A DNA stretch of 64,000 nucleotides from Micrococcales bacterium 31B (GTDB lineage Bacteria > Actinomycetota > Actinomycetes > Actinomycetales > Dermabacteraceae): assembly GCA_022803075.1 (NCBI GenBank), contig JAFFTF010000003.1, positions 133,939 to 197,938 of the forward strand, in the 5' to 3' direction. Positions 46,682 through 55,478 of this stretch are shown here, in pieces (position 1 is the stretch's first letter; the number at the start of each line of letters is the position of its first letter). The position numbers and the translations under genes were made by a program. The notes beneath the pieces were generated by a model. It was given only the letters and a program-made list of their open reading frames with translations, was not told the DNA's origin and did no database searches.

Positions 46682-48064
46682 CTAGACGATGCCCGTGACG
46701 GGTCGCGAGGGGTGCCCCACGGGGTAGAAGCGGCTGAGGAAGTCCTGTTTGAACTCGGCGAAAGTGCCCGCCAGCAGGTGCTCGCGCATGGCGGCCACGA
46801 GGCCCACCGTGAAGTGCTCGTTGTGAATCGTGCCGAGGGTCGACGCGAGCCCCTCCTTCGCCTTGTGCAGGTGATGGACGTAGGCACGCGAGTAGTGGCT
46901 GCACGTGTAGCACGCGCAACCGGGCACGAGGGGCCCGAAATCGCGCTTGAAGCGCGCGTTGGTGATATTGAACCTGCCGTCGGGCGAGTAGATCGCGGCG
47001 TTGCGGGCGACCCGCGAAGGTTGGACGCAATCAAAGGTGTCCGCGCCGTTTTCAACCCCAGCAAAGAGGTCGTCCGGCTCCGAGATTCCCAGCAGGTGGC
47101 GGGGCTTGTCGCGCGGTAACTCGTCGGTCATCCACGAGACGATCATGCCGAGGCTGTGTTTGTCGAGGGCGCCGCCGAGGCCGAATCCGTCGAACCCGTC
47201 GAGGGCGCCGAGGTCGCGCGCGGCCTTGCGGCGCAGGTCCTCGTACTGCGCGCCCTGCAAAACCCCAAACAAGGCCTGGTAGGGGCGGTGGGCGCGCTCG
47301 GCGGTGAGCCGTTCGTGCTCGGTGATGCAGCGCAGCGCCCAGTCGTAGGTGCGCTGCAGCGCGCGCTCCTGATACGAGCGCGTGTTCAGCAGCGTCGTGC
47401 ATTCGTCGAAGGCGAACATGATGTCGGCGCCGAGTTGGTGCTGGATCCGCATGGAGATCTCGGCGCTAAAGCGGTGCATCGTACCGTCGGTGTGCAGCTT
47501 GAACCACACTCCGTCGTCGTCGACGTGGGCAAGCCGTTCGTGCTTATCGGCGATCACATCGTCGCGCTGCACGGTCTCGGCGGTCATGGCGATGACCTTC
47601 TTGAATCCGACGCCCAGTGAAAGCACCTGAAACCCACCGGAGTCGGTCACCGTGGGGCCAGCCCAATTCATGAAGACCCCCAGGCCGCCCGCCTCGTCGA
47701 CGATCGCGGGCCCGGGCTGCACATAGAGGTGATAGGCGTTCGCGAGCAGCGCCTGCGCGCCCATCTGAAGCATCTGTTCGGGCAGGACAGTTTTGACCGT
47801 GGCCTTCGTTCCTACGGGGGTAAAGCAGGGCGTCAGCATGTCGCCATGGGGGGTGCGGATGACTCCCGCGCGGCCGTTACGTTCGGGCAGTTCGGCGACG
47901 ACCTCGAAGCCGAAGTTTTCTCGGCCGTTCTGGGAATGTCGCTCGCCCGGCAACAAGGCCCCGCCTCGGCGATGCAGGGCTGGCGGGTTCGGCGCGACCG
48001 TCGAGGTGATGGCATTGCCAGAGGGTACGGGGGCGTCGTTTACGGGGTCGGATGCCGCGGTCAT
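46682..48064 (-). CDS. tgt: tRNA-guanine transglycosylase (queuine)
   Basis: Tgt exchanges guanine 34 of Asp, Asn, His and Tyr tRNAs for a queuosine precursor. The 460-residue product has the full set of motifs: TDSGGFQVLSLG (base-recognition Asp), FAFDECTTLL (nucleophilic Asp), GFGLGGALDKH, GADTFDCVQPSRVARNA and the zinc site CACYTCSHYSRAYVHHLH (C-x-C-x2-C with His). The start ATG 48064 is weakly supported; a GTG at 48076 is possible. No other queuosine genes are seen here, so the queuine or preQ1 base may be salvaged or made elsewhere. Confidence 0.95.
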   Translation of the reverse strand: MTAASDPVNDAPVPSGNAITSTVAPNPPALHRRGGALLPGERHSQNGRENFGFEVVAELPERNGRAGVIRTPHGDMLTPCFTPVGTKATVKTVLPEQMLQMGAQALLANAYHLYVQPGPAIVDEAGGLGVFMNWAGPTVTDSGGFQVLSLGVGFKKVIAMTAETVQRDDVIADKHERLAHVDDDGVWFKLHTDGTMHRFSAEISMRIQHQLGADIMFAFDECTTLLNTRSYQERALQRTYDWALRCITEHERLTAERAHRPYQALFGVLQGAQYEDLRRKAARDLGALDGFDGFGLGGALDKHSLGMIVSWMTDELPRDKPRHLLGISEPDDLFAGVENGADTFDCVQPSRVARNAAIYSPDGRFNITNARFKRDFGPLVPGCACYTCSHYSRAYVHHLHKAKEGLASTLGTIHNEHFTVGLVAAMREHLLAGTFAEFKQDFLSRFYPVGHPSRPVTGIV

Positions 48065-48276
48065 GGCTACTTTCACGTGAGATCGGGGAGGCACGTAGGG
48101 TGCGGACGCGCCAACGGGCCACGCGGCGTCCGCCGGAACTACCGTTCAACGTGCGGGCGACTGCTGCCCCAGTCACCGTAAGATTCCTGCCTCTATTCAA
48201 GCAGCGCAGCGCGTCTCGCGCAGTTCACACCTCGTCATGTGGTTCGGCCCCGCCGCGAGATCGGTCATAATGACAC

Positions 48277-48840
48277 GTGACAAAAGTCAGTTTGAGGGAT
48301 GGTAGAACATTGAGCGAAGAGTTGAACCAGGCACCCACGGTTAGCCCCGAGGTGTACAAGGCTGCGTTTCGCAATCACCCGGCGGGTGTAGCCGTCATCA
48401 CGACGCAGACCCCGAACGGTCCGGCGGGCCTCACCGCGTCCTCCGTGTTCTCGGCCTCCGCCACTCCGCCCATCGTGGTGTTCTCCATCTCGGCGCACTC
48501 CTCGTCCGGCCCCGCCATCAACGCGAGCGAAAGCGTCGTCGTACACCTCATGGGCGCCGATCAGGTGGACATCGCCAAGACGTTCGCCACGAGCAACATC
48601 GACCGCTTTGCTGATACCAGCATGTGGCGGACCCTCCCCACGGGTGAACCCTGCATCATCGCTGCACCGGTCTGGCTGCGCGGCCGCATCATCAGCCGCA
48701 TGCCCGCGGGGGAAGCCGTGATCGTCGGCGTTGAGATTCTCGAAGCTAGCGTGCAGGACGACGTCATGGAAGGTCCGGGGCCGCTCGTGTACCACAACCG
48801 TGCGTTCCACCAGCTCACCGAGGATTCGAAACTCACCTAA
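48277..48840 (+). CDS. Flavin reductase-like FMN-binding protein
   Basis: A 187-residue protein of the flavin reductase-like (HpaC/FMN-binding split-barrel) family. It contains FRNHPAGVAVITTQTPNGPAG, GLTASSVFSASATPPIVVFSIS and the end GPGPLVYHNRAFHQL. Such proteins supply reduced flavin to a monooxygenase or act on FMN; the partner is not visible here. The frame starts with GTG 48277, which lies 5 nt after a CATAAT box (48266-48271), suggesting a leaderless start. A TTG at 48310 with GAGGGATGG upstream is an alternative (176 residues). Confidence 0.88.
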   Translation: MTKVSLRDGRTLSEELNQAPTVSPEVYKAAFRNHPAGVAVITTQTPNGPAGLTASSVFSASATPPIVVFSISAHSSSGPAINASESVVVHLMGADQVDIAKTFATSNIDRFADTSMWRTLPTGEPCIIAAPVWLRGRIISRMPAGEAVIVGVEILEASVQDDVMEGPGPLVYHNRAFHQLTEDSKLT

Positions 48841-48867
48841 ACGGCCTGTCGGCCGGCCCCCCTGGCC

Positions 48868-51150
48868 CTAGGCTGCGGGTTCGGAGTCGCCGAAAATCTC
48901 GGTGAAGGCCGACGAGCCCAAATGGGTAGGCCGCGCGTAGTGCCAGCCCTGCACCATGATGTCGTCACTGCCCTCGAGGCGACGCACGTGAAGATCAATC
49001 TCGGCGTCCTCGATACCCTCCAGCACGACGCTCACGTCAAGGGCGTGGGCGAGGTTGAGGAGCGCATTCACCACCGAGCGCCCCACGTGCGAGTCCACCT
49101 CCGCGACCAGCGAGGCATCGAACTTGAGAATGCTAATGGGCAGTCGGTTAATGTACGAGGCCGATGCGTAACCCGTACCAAAGTCGTCGACCGCAATCTG
49201 CGCACCACCGGCCGCCAGTTTGCGCACCTCGCGCAGGGCCGGATCATCGCGCCGAACCAACACCGACTCGGTCACTTCGATCACGATGTTGGGCAGGTCA
49301 AGACCCGATTCGAGCAGCCACGAGCGCACCTGCTCGGTGTATCCCTCGACGCGCAACTGGATCGTGGAGACATTCAGCCACAGCCGCCCGCCGGACTCCC
49401 TGAGTCCACTCGCGAGATAGATGGGGATGGCCTTGCGGAGGATCTCCAGCCCCAGCGGGTGAATCAGCCCCGACTCCTCGGCCACGGTGATGAACTCGTC
49501 TGGCCGGATCCGACCGAGCTCGTCGTCGGTCCACCGCGCGAGCGCCTCCATGCCTACCGGCACCAGTCCGTTGAGGGCAAAAATGGGCTGCACATGTGCC
49601 TCGATATGCGGGGTGCCCAACGCGGCGCGCAGGCGGTTTTTGAGTGTCGAGGTGCGCAACGCCTGGGCCGCGAGTTCGCTGCTGTAGCGCACCACAGAGG
49701 CCCGCCCGCGCGTCTTCGCGACCTTCAGGGCCTCGGCCGCGAGGTTCAGCGTCAGCAGGGGCTCACCGTCGCTCGGATCCCAGTGGGCGACGCCGCACGA
49801 TGCCGAGATGCGCACCTGCATGGCCCCGTCGATCGCCGTGATCGCCGCGGAGAGGTCGTCAATGATCTCGTGGCCAAACTCGATCGGGTCGAGGCCCCCC
49901 TGGGGCAGCACCACACAGAACTCGTCGCCCCCGAGGCGCGCACAGTGTGCCCCACGGCGCTGCGCCGTGGCCGAGATGGCCCCCGCCGCCGCGACCAACA
50001 ATTCATCTCCGCGAGTGTGGCCGAAACGCGTGTTGACCTCTTTGAACCCGTCGAGGTCGAGCACCATGAGGTCGAAGGACTTGGGGTGATCGCCTCGCGT
50101 CAGCGCATCCAAGAAGGCAGACAGCGCGCGGCGATTGCCGAGGCCGGTCAGCACGTCGGTGCTGGCAGACTTCACGAGCGCCGTCGTGAGTTGGCGGTTC
50201 TCGCGCGCGCGAATGACCTCGCGCACGACGCCCGCCGACACCACGACGATCAGCAGCACCACAATCGTGGGGTCGATGGCGAGCGTGCCCTGCGTGAAGC
50301 GCACCAGCGTTGCCACGACGCACGCCATCACGGCACCATAGAGCAGCAGGGAGGCCACGATGGACTGGCGCATCTCGACCCGGGCGCGCTGCTCAATATT
50401 GGAAAACTCTGAGTAGTTTTGGGGGCCCGTGAGCGACTCGGTGAACAGGCCCCACAAGAGACACGAGAGGAGCGGCATATAGATCGGGTAGGAGTGGCCG
50501 TTGTACGAGAAGTAGAGCATCACCAGGTCGACGATCTGCACGCCGCCGATGCAGGCCGTCGTGAGCCAACGCTGCTCGCTGTAGTCGCGCGCCGTCACGA
50601 TGGCGCAGTACGCGATCACGACAAAGCGCGACAGGGAATTGACGACCAGCAGCGTGCTCGTGAAGTTCGTGCCGACGCCCGGGATCACCGCCCCCAGCAC
50701 GAGCCAAGCCGCAAGGCAGAGGGTCGCGCCGATCATCATGCCCTCGGTGGACGTCACGGGGTCGCGTCGGCCCAATTCGCGTCGCGACGGGGTCATCGAC
50801 AACACGAACGGCAGAAACAACAACCAGCCCACCATCGACATGTGGAACAGGTTGGGGAAGTACATGTGGCCCGTGCTGGCCACCCAATATAGGGTGACAA
50901 ACTCACCAAAGGTGCTGAAGATCGTGCCGATGCCCACCCCGAGCATGAACGTGCGCAGGGGATGGTTAACGGCGAGGTGAAACTGTCTCAAGGTCAGCAT
51001 GACCAGCACCGCGCTGGGCACGGTGGCCGCAATGACGCCCGCGTAGCGCCCCCAGATCAGCGCCGCGATGAGGCCCACGGTGGGTGCCAGCAGGCAGCCC
51101 AGCATGACCTGCCGGGACTCCCGGCTCAGCGCGAGGCTGCTTTGCGGCAT
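48868..51150 (-). CDS. Membrane-bound GGDEF-EAL cyclic-di-GMP protein
   Basis: A 760-residue integral membrane signalling protein. The first 290 residues hold about seven hydrophobic segments of a membrane sensor domain. A GGDEF domain follows (LTGLGNRRALSAFLDAL and RLGGDEFCVVLPQ near 402), then an EAL domain from about 520 (EALARW near 534, VIEVTESVLV, DDFGTGYASASYI, LKFDASLV, QGWHYARP). Both active-site motifs look intact, so synthase and phosphodiesterase activity are possible. The ATG at 51150 follows AAAGG. Confidence 0.92.
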   Translation of the reverse strand: MPQSSLALSRESRQVMLGCLLAPTVGLIAALIWGRYAGVIAATVPSAVLVMLTLRQFHLAVNHPLRTFMLGVGIGTIFSTFGEFVTLYWVASTGHMYFPNLFHMSMVGWLLFLPFVLSMTPSRRELGRRDPVTSTEGMMIGATLCLAAWLVLGAVIPGVGTNFTSTLLVVNSLSRFVVIAYCAIVTARDYSEQRWLTTACIGGVQIVDLVMLYFSYNGHSYPIYMPLLSCLLWGLFTESLTGPQNYSEFSNIEQRARVEMRQSIVASLLLYGAVMACVVATLVRFTQGTLAIDPTIVVLLIVVVSAGVVREVIRARENRQLTTALVKSASTDVLTGLGNRRALSAFLDALTRGDHPKSFDLMVLDLDGFKEVNTRFGHTRGDELLVAAAGAISATAQRRGAHCARLGGDEFCVVLPQGGLDPIEFGHEIIDDLSAAITAIDGAMQVRISASCGVAHWDPSDGEPLLTLNLAAEALKVAKTRGRASVVRYSSELAAQALRTSTLKNRLRAALGTPHIEAHVQPIFALNGLVPVGMEALARWTDDELGRIRPDEFITVAEESGLIHPLGLEILRKAIPIYLASGLRESGGRLWLNVSTIQLRVEGYTEQVRSWLLESGLDLPNIVIEVTESVLVRRDDPALREVRKLAAGGAQIAVDDFGTGYASASYINRLPISILKFDASLVAEVDSHVGRSVVNALLNLAHALDVSVVLEGIEDAEIDLHVRRLEGSDDIMVQGWHYARPTHLGSSAFTEIFGDSEPAA

Positions 51151-51304
51151 GGTGGCACCTTTGATGACGGTCGAGAAGCTTCAATAGACAGACTGTAACG
51201 AAATCGTACACTGCGTTACGAGACTATCTAATCACACCCAATGCAGTGAAAATCCGTCACCTCTCCTCCCCGCGGCAATCTCAAGCGACGCGCGTTTTCC
51301 GACG

Positions 51305-52285
51305 TCACTCGGTGGCTTGACGCTTCTGGGCAATCTCGTAAAGTGTGATTGCCGCAGCCACCGACGCGTTCAGCGACTCGGTCTCGTCAAGCATCTGGAT
51401 AGACGCGATCTCGTCGCAGCCCTCACGCACGAGACGCGATAAGCCTTTGCCCTCAGAGCCCACCACGACAACCAACGGGTCACGCGCTAACCGCGTGCCG
51501 GCCACCGTCGTGTCACCGCCGGCGTCCAGCCCCATGACGAAGCAGCCGGCCTGCTTCAAGGCGTCGAGGGCGCGATTCAGGTTGCCCACCTGCGCCACGC
51601 GCAGTCGCGCCGCGGCACCGGCCGAAACCTTCCACGCCGAGGCCGTCATGCCGACACTACGGCGTTCGGGAACGATCACACCATGCGCACCAAACGCCGC
51701 CGCGGACCGCAACACCGCGCCCAGGTTGCGGGGGTCGGTCACCCCGTCGAGGGCCACCAGGAGCGGCGCCTGGCCGCGCTGCGAGGCAATCTCGAGCAGC
51801 TCGTCAACGTCCGCATACTCGTACGGCGGAACGCTCAGGGCCACGCCCTGGTGAATCGCGTCTTCGGTCAGCCGGTCCAGGTCACCCCGCGTGGATTCGA
51901 GCAGCGGAATCTTGCGCTCGGCGGCGATCGCCAGGGCTTCGCGAACACGCTCGTCCATGTCGATGCGCAGCATGACGTGCATGGCAGTCACGGGAATGTC
52001 GGCGCGCAACGCCTCCAGCACCGAGTTACGCCCCGTCACGACCTCGTTGCCTCCACGCTTGACGCCGCGCCGCACCGGCCCGCGCCCCTGCGAGCGCTCG
52101 TCCGCGCGTCGCCGCACCGCTGCTGCCCTGGCCTGGCCCTTCTTGTGCGCCGCGCGATCCTCCGCGCGCGGGGTCGGCCCGCGGCCCTCGAGTGCCTTGC
52201 GCCGCTGCCCGCCGGAGCCGACAACGCTGCCCTTCTTGGTGCCGTCCTTGCGTATCGCTCCGTGACGCCCTGCGTTACCCGCCAT
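51305..52285 (-). CDS. rlmB: 23S rRNA (guanosine-2'-O-)-methyltransferase RlmB
   Basis: A SpoU/TrmH-class methyltransferase that methylates ribose of G2251 (E. coli numbering) of 23S rRNA. The C-terminal SPOUT domain has the three motifs: motif 1 DPRNLGAVLRSAAAFGAHGV, motif 2 LVVVVGSEGKGLSRLVREGC and motif 3 DETESLNASVAAAITLYE. The first 80 residues are a basic, Arg/Lys/Gly-rich extension. ATG 52285 follows AGAGAGG. It lies 38 bp after cysS, the usual pair in actinobacteria. Confidence 0.92.
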   Translation of the reverse strand: MAGNAGRHGAIRKDGTKKGSVVGSGGQRRKALEGRGPTPRAEDRAAHKKGQARAAAVRRRADERSQGRGPVRRGVKRGGNEVVTGRNSVLEALRADIPVTAMHVMLRIDMDERVREALAIAAERKIPLLESTRGDLDRLTEDAIHQGVALSVPPYEYADVDELLEIASQRGQAPLLVALDGVTDPRNLGAVLRSAAAFGAHGVIVPERRSVGMTASAWKVSAGAAARLRVAQVGNLNRALDALKQAGCFVMGLDAGGDTTVAGTRLARDPLVVVVGSEGKGLSRLVREGCDEIASIQMLDETESLNASVAAAITLYEIAQKRQATE

Positions 52286-52323
52286 GACTACCTCTCTATT
52301 CACGCTGCTATTGGCCGGTCGCC

Positions 52324-53784
52324 CTAGGCGCCCTTGAGGCTCCACCGAGCACCCTGCGGCGTGTCCTTCACGTCGATGCCGGCGGCATCGAGCAGGTTTC
52401 GAATGCGGTCCGATTCGGCCCAGTTTTTGCTGGTGCGCGCCTCGGCCCGCTGCTCCAGCACGGTGGCGAGCAGGGCATCCAAGGCTCCGGACGCCGCGTC
52501 CCCACCCTCCGCTTCGGCCCACTGAGCACCGAGGGGGTCGAGCCCCAGGGTGTCCAACATGCCGCGCACGTGGGCAAGGGCCGTGGCCACCGCGATGGGC
52601 TGGCCCGCCGCGAGCGCCGTGTTGCCAGCGGTCACGGTTTCATGCACCGTCGCCAGCGCGACGGGCACGTTGAAGTCATCGTTCATGGCGTCCACGAAGG
52701 CGCCGGGCAGGTCGGTGCGCTGCGGGTCGAAGTCGGCCCCGTAGATCTCCAGTGCCGCTGCGTCGCCCGATTCGGCGACAAACTGCCGTGCCGCCTCGGC
52801 GAATCCCTTCAGTCGGCGCCACACGGCGGTGGCCTCGACCAGCGAATCGGCCGAGTAGTCGACGTTCGAGCGATAGCTGCCGCTACTGAGGGCGAGGCGC
52901 ACCACGACGGGTGCGGCCTGGTCGAAGGCCTGGTCGGCCGTCACGAAATTATCGAGCGACTTACCCATCTTGGTGCCCTCGACCGTGAGGAGGCCCGCAT
53001 GCACCCAGGTCTGGGCGAAGCCGAAACCGGCGGCGCGGGACTGGGCCTGCTCATTTTCGTGGTGCGGAAACCGCAGGTCGAGGCCGCCGCCGTGAATGTC
53101 GAAGGTCTCGCCAAGGTAGCGGTGCGCCATCGCCGAGCACTCGAGATGCCAGCCCGGGCGACCCTTGCCGTAGGGGGTCTCCCAACTGGCGGTCGCGGGC
53201 TCGTCGGCCTTCGCGCCCTTCCAGAGGGCAAAGTCTCGGGGGTCTCGCTTGCCCTGGGCGGGCTCCTCGCCCGAATCCAGCATGTCGTCGAGTTTTTGGC
53301 GCGTTAGCGATCCGTATTCTGCGAATGACTTCACATCGAAGTACACGCTGCCGTTGCCGTCGCCCTCGTCGACCGCATAGGCGTGGCCGCGCTCGATGAG
53401 GCGCCGCATGAAGGCCGCCATTTCGGTCACATGCCCCGTGGCCCGCGGTTCGTAGGTGGGTTCGAGGCAGCCAAGCCGACGATAGGCAGCACTAAATTCG
53501 CGCTCGTATTTCAGCGACAGCGCCCACCATTCGAGCCGTTCGGCGGGTGCCCGCTGGAGGATCTTGTCGTCGATGTCGGTCACATTGCGGACCATGGTGA
53601 CCTCGTAACCGCTACGGGCGAACCACCGCGCGATGACGTCGAATGCCACCGCCGTGCGCAGGTGGCCGACGTGGCCGGTCGCGTAGGGGGTGGCACCGCA
53701 CACGTACATGCCAACTTTGCCTTCTCGCTGGGGCACAAAGTCGCGCATCTCGCGCGAGGCGGAGTCGTAGATACGAATGCTCAT
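52324..53784 (-). CDS. cysS: Cysteinyl-tRNA synthetase
   Basis: CysRS attaches cysteine to its tRNA. The 486-residue product has the class I motifs: TPYATGHVGHLRT (HIGH equivalent) and TKMGKSLDNF (KMSKS variant with Gly). Zinc ligands occur in MYVCGATP, WHLECSAM and HGGGLDLRFPHHENE. I chose ATG 53784; a -10 type TATGCT ends 6 nt before it and no ribosome binding site is present, so a leaderless transcript is likely. rlmB follows. Confidence 0.96.
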   Translation of the reverse strand: MSIRIYDSASREMRDFVPQREGKVGMYVCGATPYATGHVGHLRTAVAFDVIARWFARSGYEVTMVRNVTDIDDKILQRAPAERLEWWALSLKYEREFSAAYRRLGCLEPTYEPRATGHVTEMAAFMRRLIERGHAYAVDEGDGNGSVYFDVKSFAEYGSLTRQKLDDMLDSGEEPAQGKRDPRDFALWKGAKADEPATASWETPYGKGRPGWHLECSAMAHRYLGETFDIHGGGLDLRFPHHENEQAQSRAAGFGFAQTWVHAGLLTVEGTKMGKSLDNFVTADQAFDQAAPVVVRLALSSGSYRSNVDYSADSLVEATAVWRRLKGFAEAARQFVAESGDAAALEIYGADFDPQRTDLPGAFVDAMNDDFNVPVALATVHETVTAGNTALAAGQPIAVATALAHVRGMLDTLGLDPLGAQWAEAEGGDAASGALDALLATVLEQRAEARTSKNWAESDRIRNLLDAAGIDVKDTPQGARWSLKGA

Positions 53785-53790
53785 TGGTCC

Positions 53791-53796
53791 AGCATA
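53791..53796 (-). promoter_or_regulatory. Leaderless promoter box of cysS
   Basis: On the minus strand TATGCT (53796-53791) is followed by 6 nt and then the cysS ATG. This spacing fits a -10 element whose transcript starts at the start codon. Confidence 0.5.
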
Positions 53797-53826
53797 TAGA
53801 CTCCGCGACTCAGCCAAAGAATCGTT

Positions 53827-54801
53827 TCAGCCCACGACGTGCGGCTCCGCCGGGGGCAGCGTCGCGATCCAGTCGAGCAGGACGGCGTGGAACGCGGCCG
53901 GGTCCTGCTCCGGTACGAAGTGACCACAACCGGGCAGCGCCACGAACGTGTAGGGCCCCGACATGTAGCGGCCCGAGCGGCGTGCCGCTGCGGGGCTGAC
54001 GAGCCCATCTCGTTCACCCATCACATGCAAGGTGGGCACGTCGACGGTCCTCCGCGCGAGGGCGATGAAGGCCCGCATATCCCCGCGCACCTGGGAGCGC
54101 ACGATCCAACGCAGGTAGCCGAGTGCGCTGCGATCCACGGCGGGGAGATGCATGGCCTTCTCGTAAAGTTCCACGGCGCGCGGTTCCAACCACGTCAGGT
54201 CGCCCGCGCCGCCCCAGCGGGTCAGCGTGTCGCGCACGAGAAATCCCCGGCGCACGGAGCGCTCGGGCAAGCCGGGCAGGGCGAAACGCAACAGGTCTAG
54301 CCGCCCGCCCCACGTGTAGGCGCGGCTCAGGGGGCGCGCACTGTAGACCGGGTGGGTCACCCCGAGCGCCGCGAGCGCGCGCACGCACTCGGGGCGAATG
54401 AGTGCCGTCGCCCACGCGAGCCATCCCCCCAACCCGCAGCCCACGAGGATCGCCCGTTCATAGCCGAGCGAGCGAATGATGCCGCTGATGTCATCCACGA
54501 GGGTGACCACGTCATAGCCCCGCGGCGGCTTATCGGACGCTCCGTACCCCCGTATATCGATCGCCACCGGTCGAAATCCCGCGGCCTGGAGCACCGGCAG
54601 CGCGTGCCGCCACGTGTACCAGAACTGAGGAAAATCGTGCAGTAGCAGCACCAGGGGGCGGCGCTCACGATCGGGCGTAGGCTCGCCGCTCGCGGGATCT
54701 ACCGCACCGTCGACAGCATGAAACCGGGCCCCATTGGCGGACACCCAACGGTGCTGCCAGGGGCCCGGCTCAAAGGTTATGCGGGCGTCGGGCGCGGCCA
54801 C
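53827..54801 (-). CDS. Alpha/beta-hydrolase fold protein lacking a standard nucleophile
   Basis: A 324-residue cytoplasmic alpha/beta-hydrolase (epoxide-hydrolase/haloalkane-dehalogenase-like branch). Oxyanion-side motif LLLHDFPQFWYTW and the acid and base regions (GERDGLVSP and GCGHFVPEQDPAAF) are normal. The nucleophile elbow, usually GxSxG or GxDxG, reads GCGLGG (about 122-127), placing Gly where Ser or Asp should be. Either the activity has changed or this is a non-catalytic member. GTG 54801 starts 3 nt after the stop of the holin-like gene, so the two are one operon. Confidence 0.88.
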   Translation of the reverse strand: MAAPDARITFEPGPWQHRWVSANGARFHAVDGAVDPASGEPTPDRERRPLVLLLHDFPQFWYTWRHALPVLQAAGFRPVAIDIRGYGASDKPPRGYDVVTLVDDISGIIRSLGYERAILVGCGLGGWLAWATALIRPECVRALAALGVTHPVYSARPLSRAYTWGGRLDLLRFALPGLPERSVRRGFLVRDTLTRWGGAGDLTWLEPRAVELYEKAMHLPAVDRSALGYLRWIVRSQVRGDMRAFIALARRTVDVPTLHVMGERDGLVSPAAARRSGRYMSGPYTFVALPGCGHFVPEQDPAAFHAVLLDWIATLPPAEPHVVG

Positions 54802-54804
54802 GGC

Positions 54805-55320
54805 TTATTTGGCGTCGGTACCGTAGAGGTCCTTGTACACCTCGTTGTACTCTTCGGCCTTCGTCGTGGTGGGCAGGTGGCCCTTGCCCTGCACGACCTT
54901 TATGGTGCGCTGCGCCTGTGCGATGGTGCGCTCGGGGCCGCGCACCTTCTTGAAGAAGATCAAACCCACCACGGCCACAATGATCGCGATCACGATCAAA
55001 ATGCCGGCCACGAGCAGGAAGGCACCCCAGGCGGGAAGGCCCGCAGCGACAAAGCCGTAGGCGCCCGCAAACAGAAGCATGATGAGCGCGAAGAATAAGA
55101 ACAGGCCGGCGGCGATGAAGCCTGCCGCACCGATGCCGCCCTTGATGGCCGCAGTTTTCAATTCGGCCTTGGCCAAGTCGATTTGACGCTGAACGATGCC
55201 GCCGAGTTCTGCGACAATGCCCGTGACCAACTCACCGACACTGCGCTTGGGCGCGGCGAAGTCGGCCCGCTGCTGATCCTCGCGCGAGGACGAATTCTTG
55301 GTGTTCTGTGCGAAACTCAT
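54805..55320 (-). CDS. Phage holin-like membrane protein (actinobacterial holin family)
   Basis: A 171-residue membrane protein of the actinobacterial putative holin family. Residues 20-70 form a polar/amphipathic segment with RSVGELVTGIVAELGGIVQ and QIDLAKAELK; two strong hydrophobic segments (about 71-95 and 102-125) follow, then a charged C-terminus. No phage genes surround it, so it is a chromosomal relative of unknown role. ATG 55320 is 7 nt past a TAGGCT box, fitting a leaderless transcript. The hydrolase gene is 3 nt downstream. Confidence 0.85.
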   Translation of the reverse strand: MSFAQNTKNSSSREDQQRADFAAPKRSVGELVTGIVAELGGIVQRQIDLAKAELKTAAIKGGIGAAGFIAAGLFLFFALIMLLFAGAYGFVAAGLPAWGAFLLVAGILIVIAIIVAVVGLIFFKKVRGPERTIAQAQRTIKVVQGKGHLPTTTKAEEYNEVYKDLYGTDAK

Positions 55321-55327
55321 AAAGTGG

Positions 55328-55333
55328 AGCCTA
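55328..55333 (-). promoter_or_regulatory. Leaderless promoter box of the holin-like gene
   Basis: On the minus strand TAGGCT (55333-55328) is followed by 7 nt and then the ATG at 55320, and no ribosome binding site is present. It is the same hexamer as upstream of purD. Confidence 0.5.
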
Positions 55334-55478
55334 TCGCCTGCGGGCGGCATCGTCATCCAGAAGCACCACTTTGTGATCGCCTAGTGGTCAAACCAGTCAC
55401 CATGGGTGACAGGCGCGACGGCTGGTGCCGCTGAACTGGAGATTTTGCGCTCCCAGCGCCGGTAGTGGCCGTGGCCGC

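Noticed and set aside
48922..50412. 496-codon plus-strand frame
   Set aside because: It is antisense to the GGDEF/EAL gene, whose GGDEF and EAL motifs are clear.
53785..53826. T-box riboswitch before cysS
   Set aside because: The gap is about 40 bp and the transcript looks leaderless, so no T-box fits.
54805..55320. Prophage suggested by the holin-like protein
   Set aside because: No integrase, capsid, tail or lysin genes are nearby; this family is widespread on actinobacterial chromosomes.
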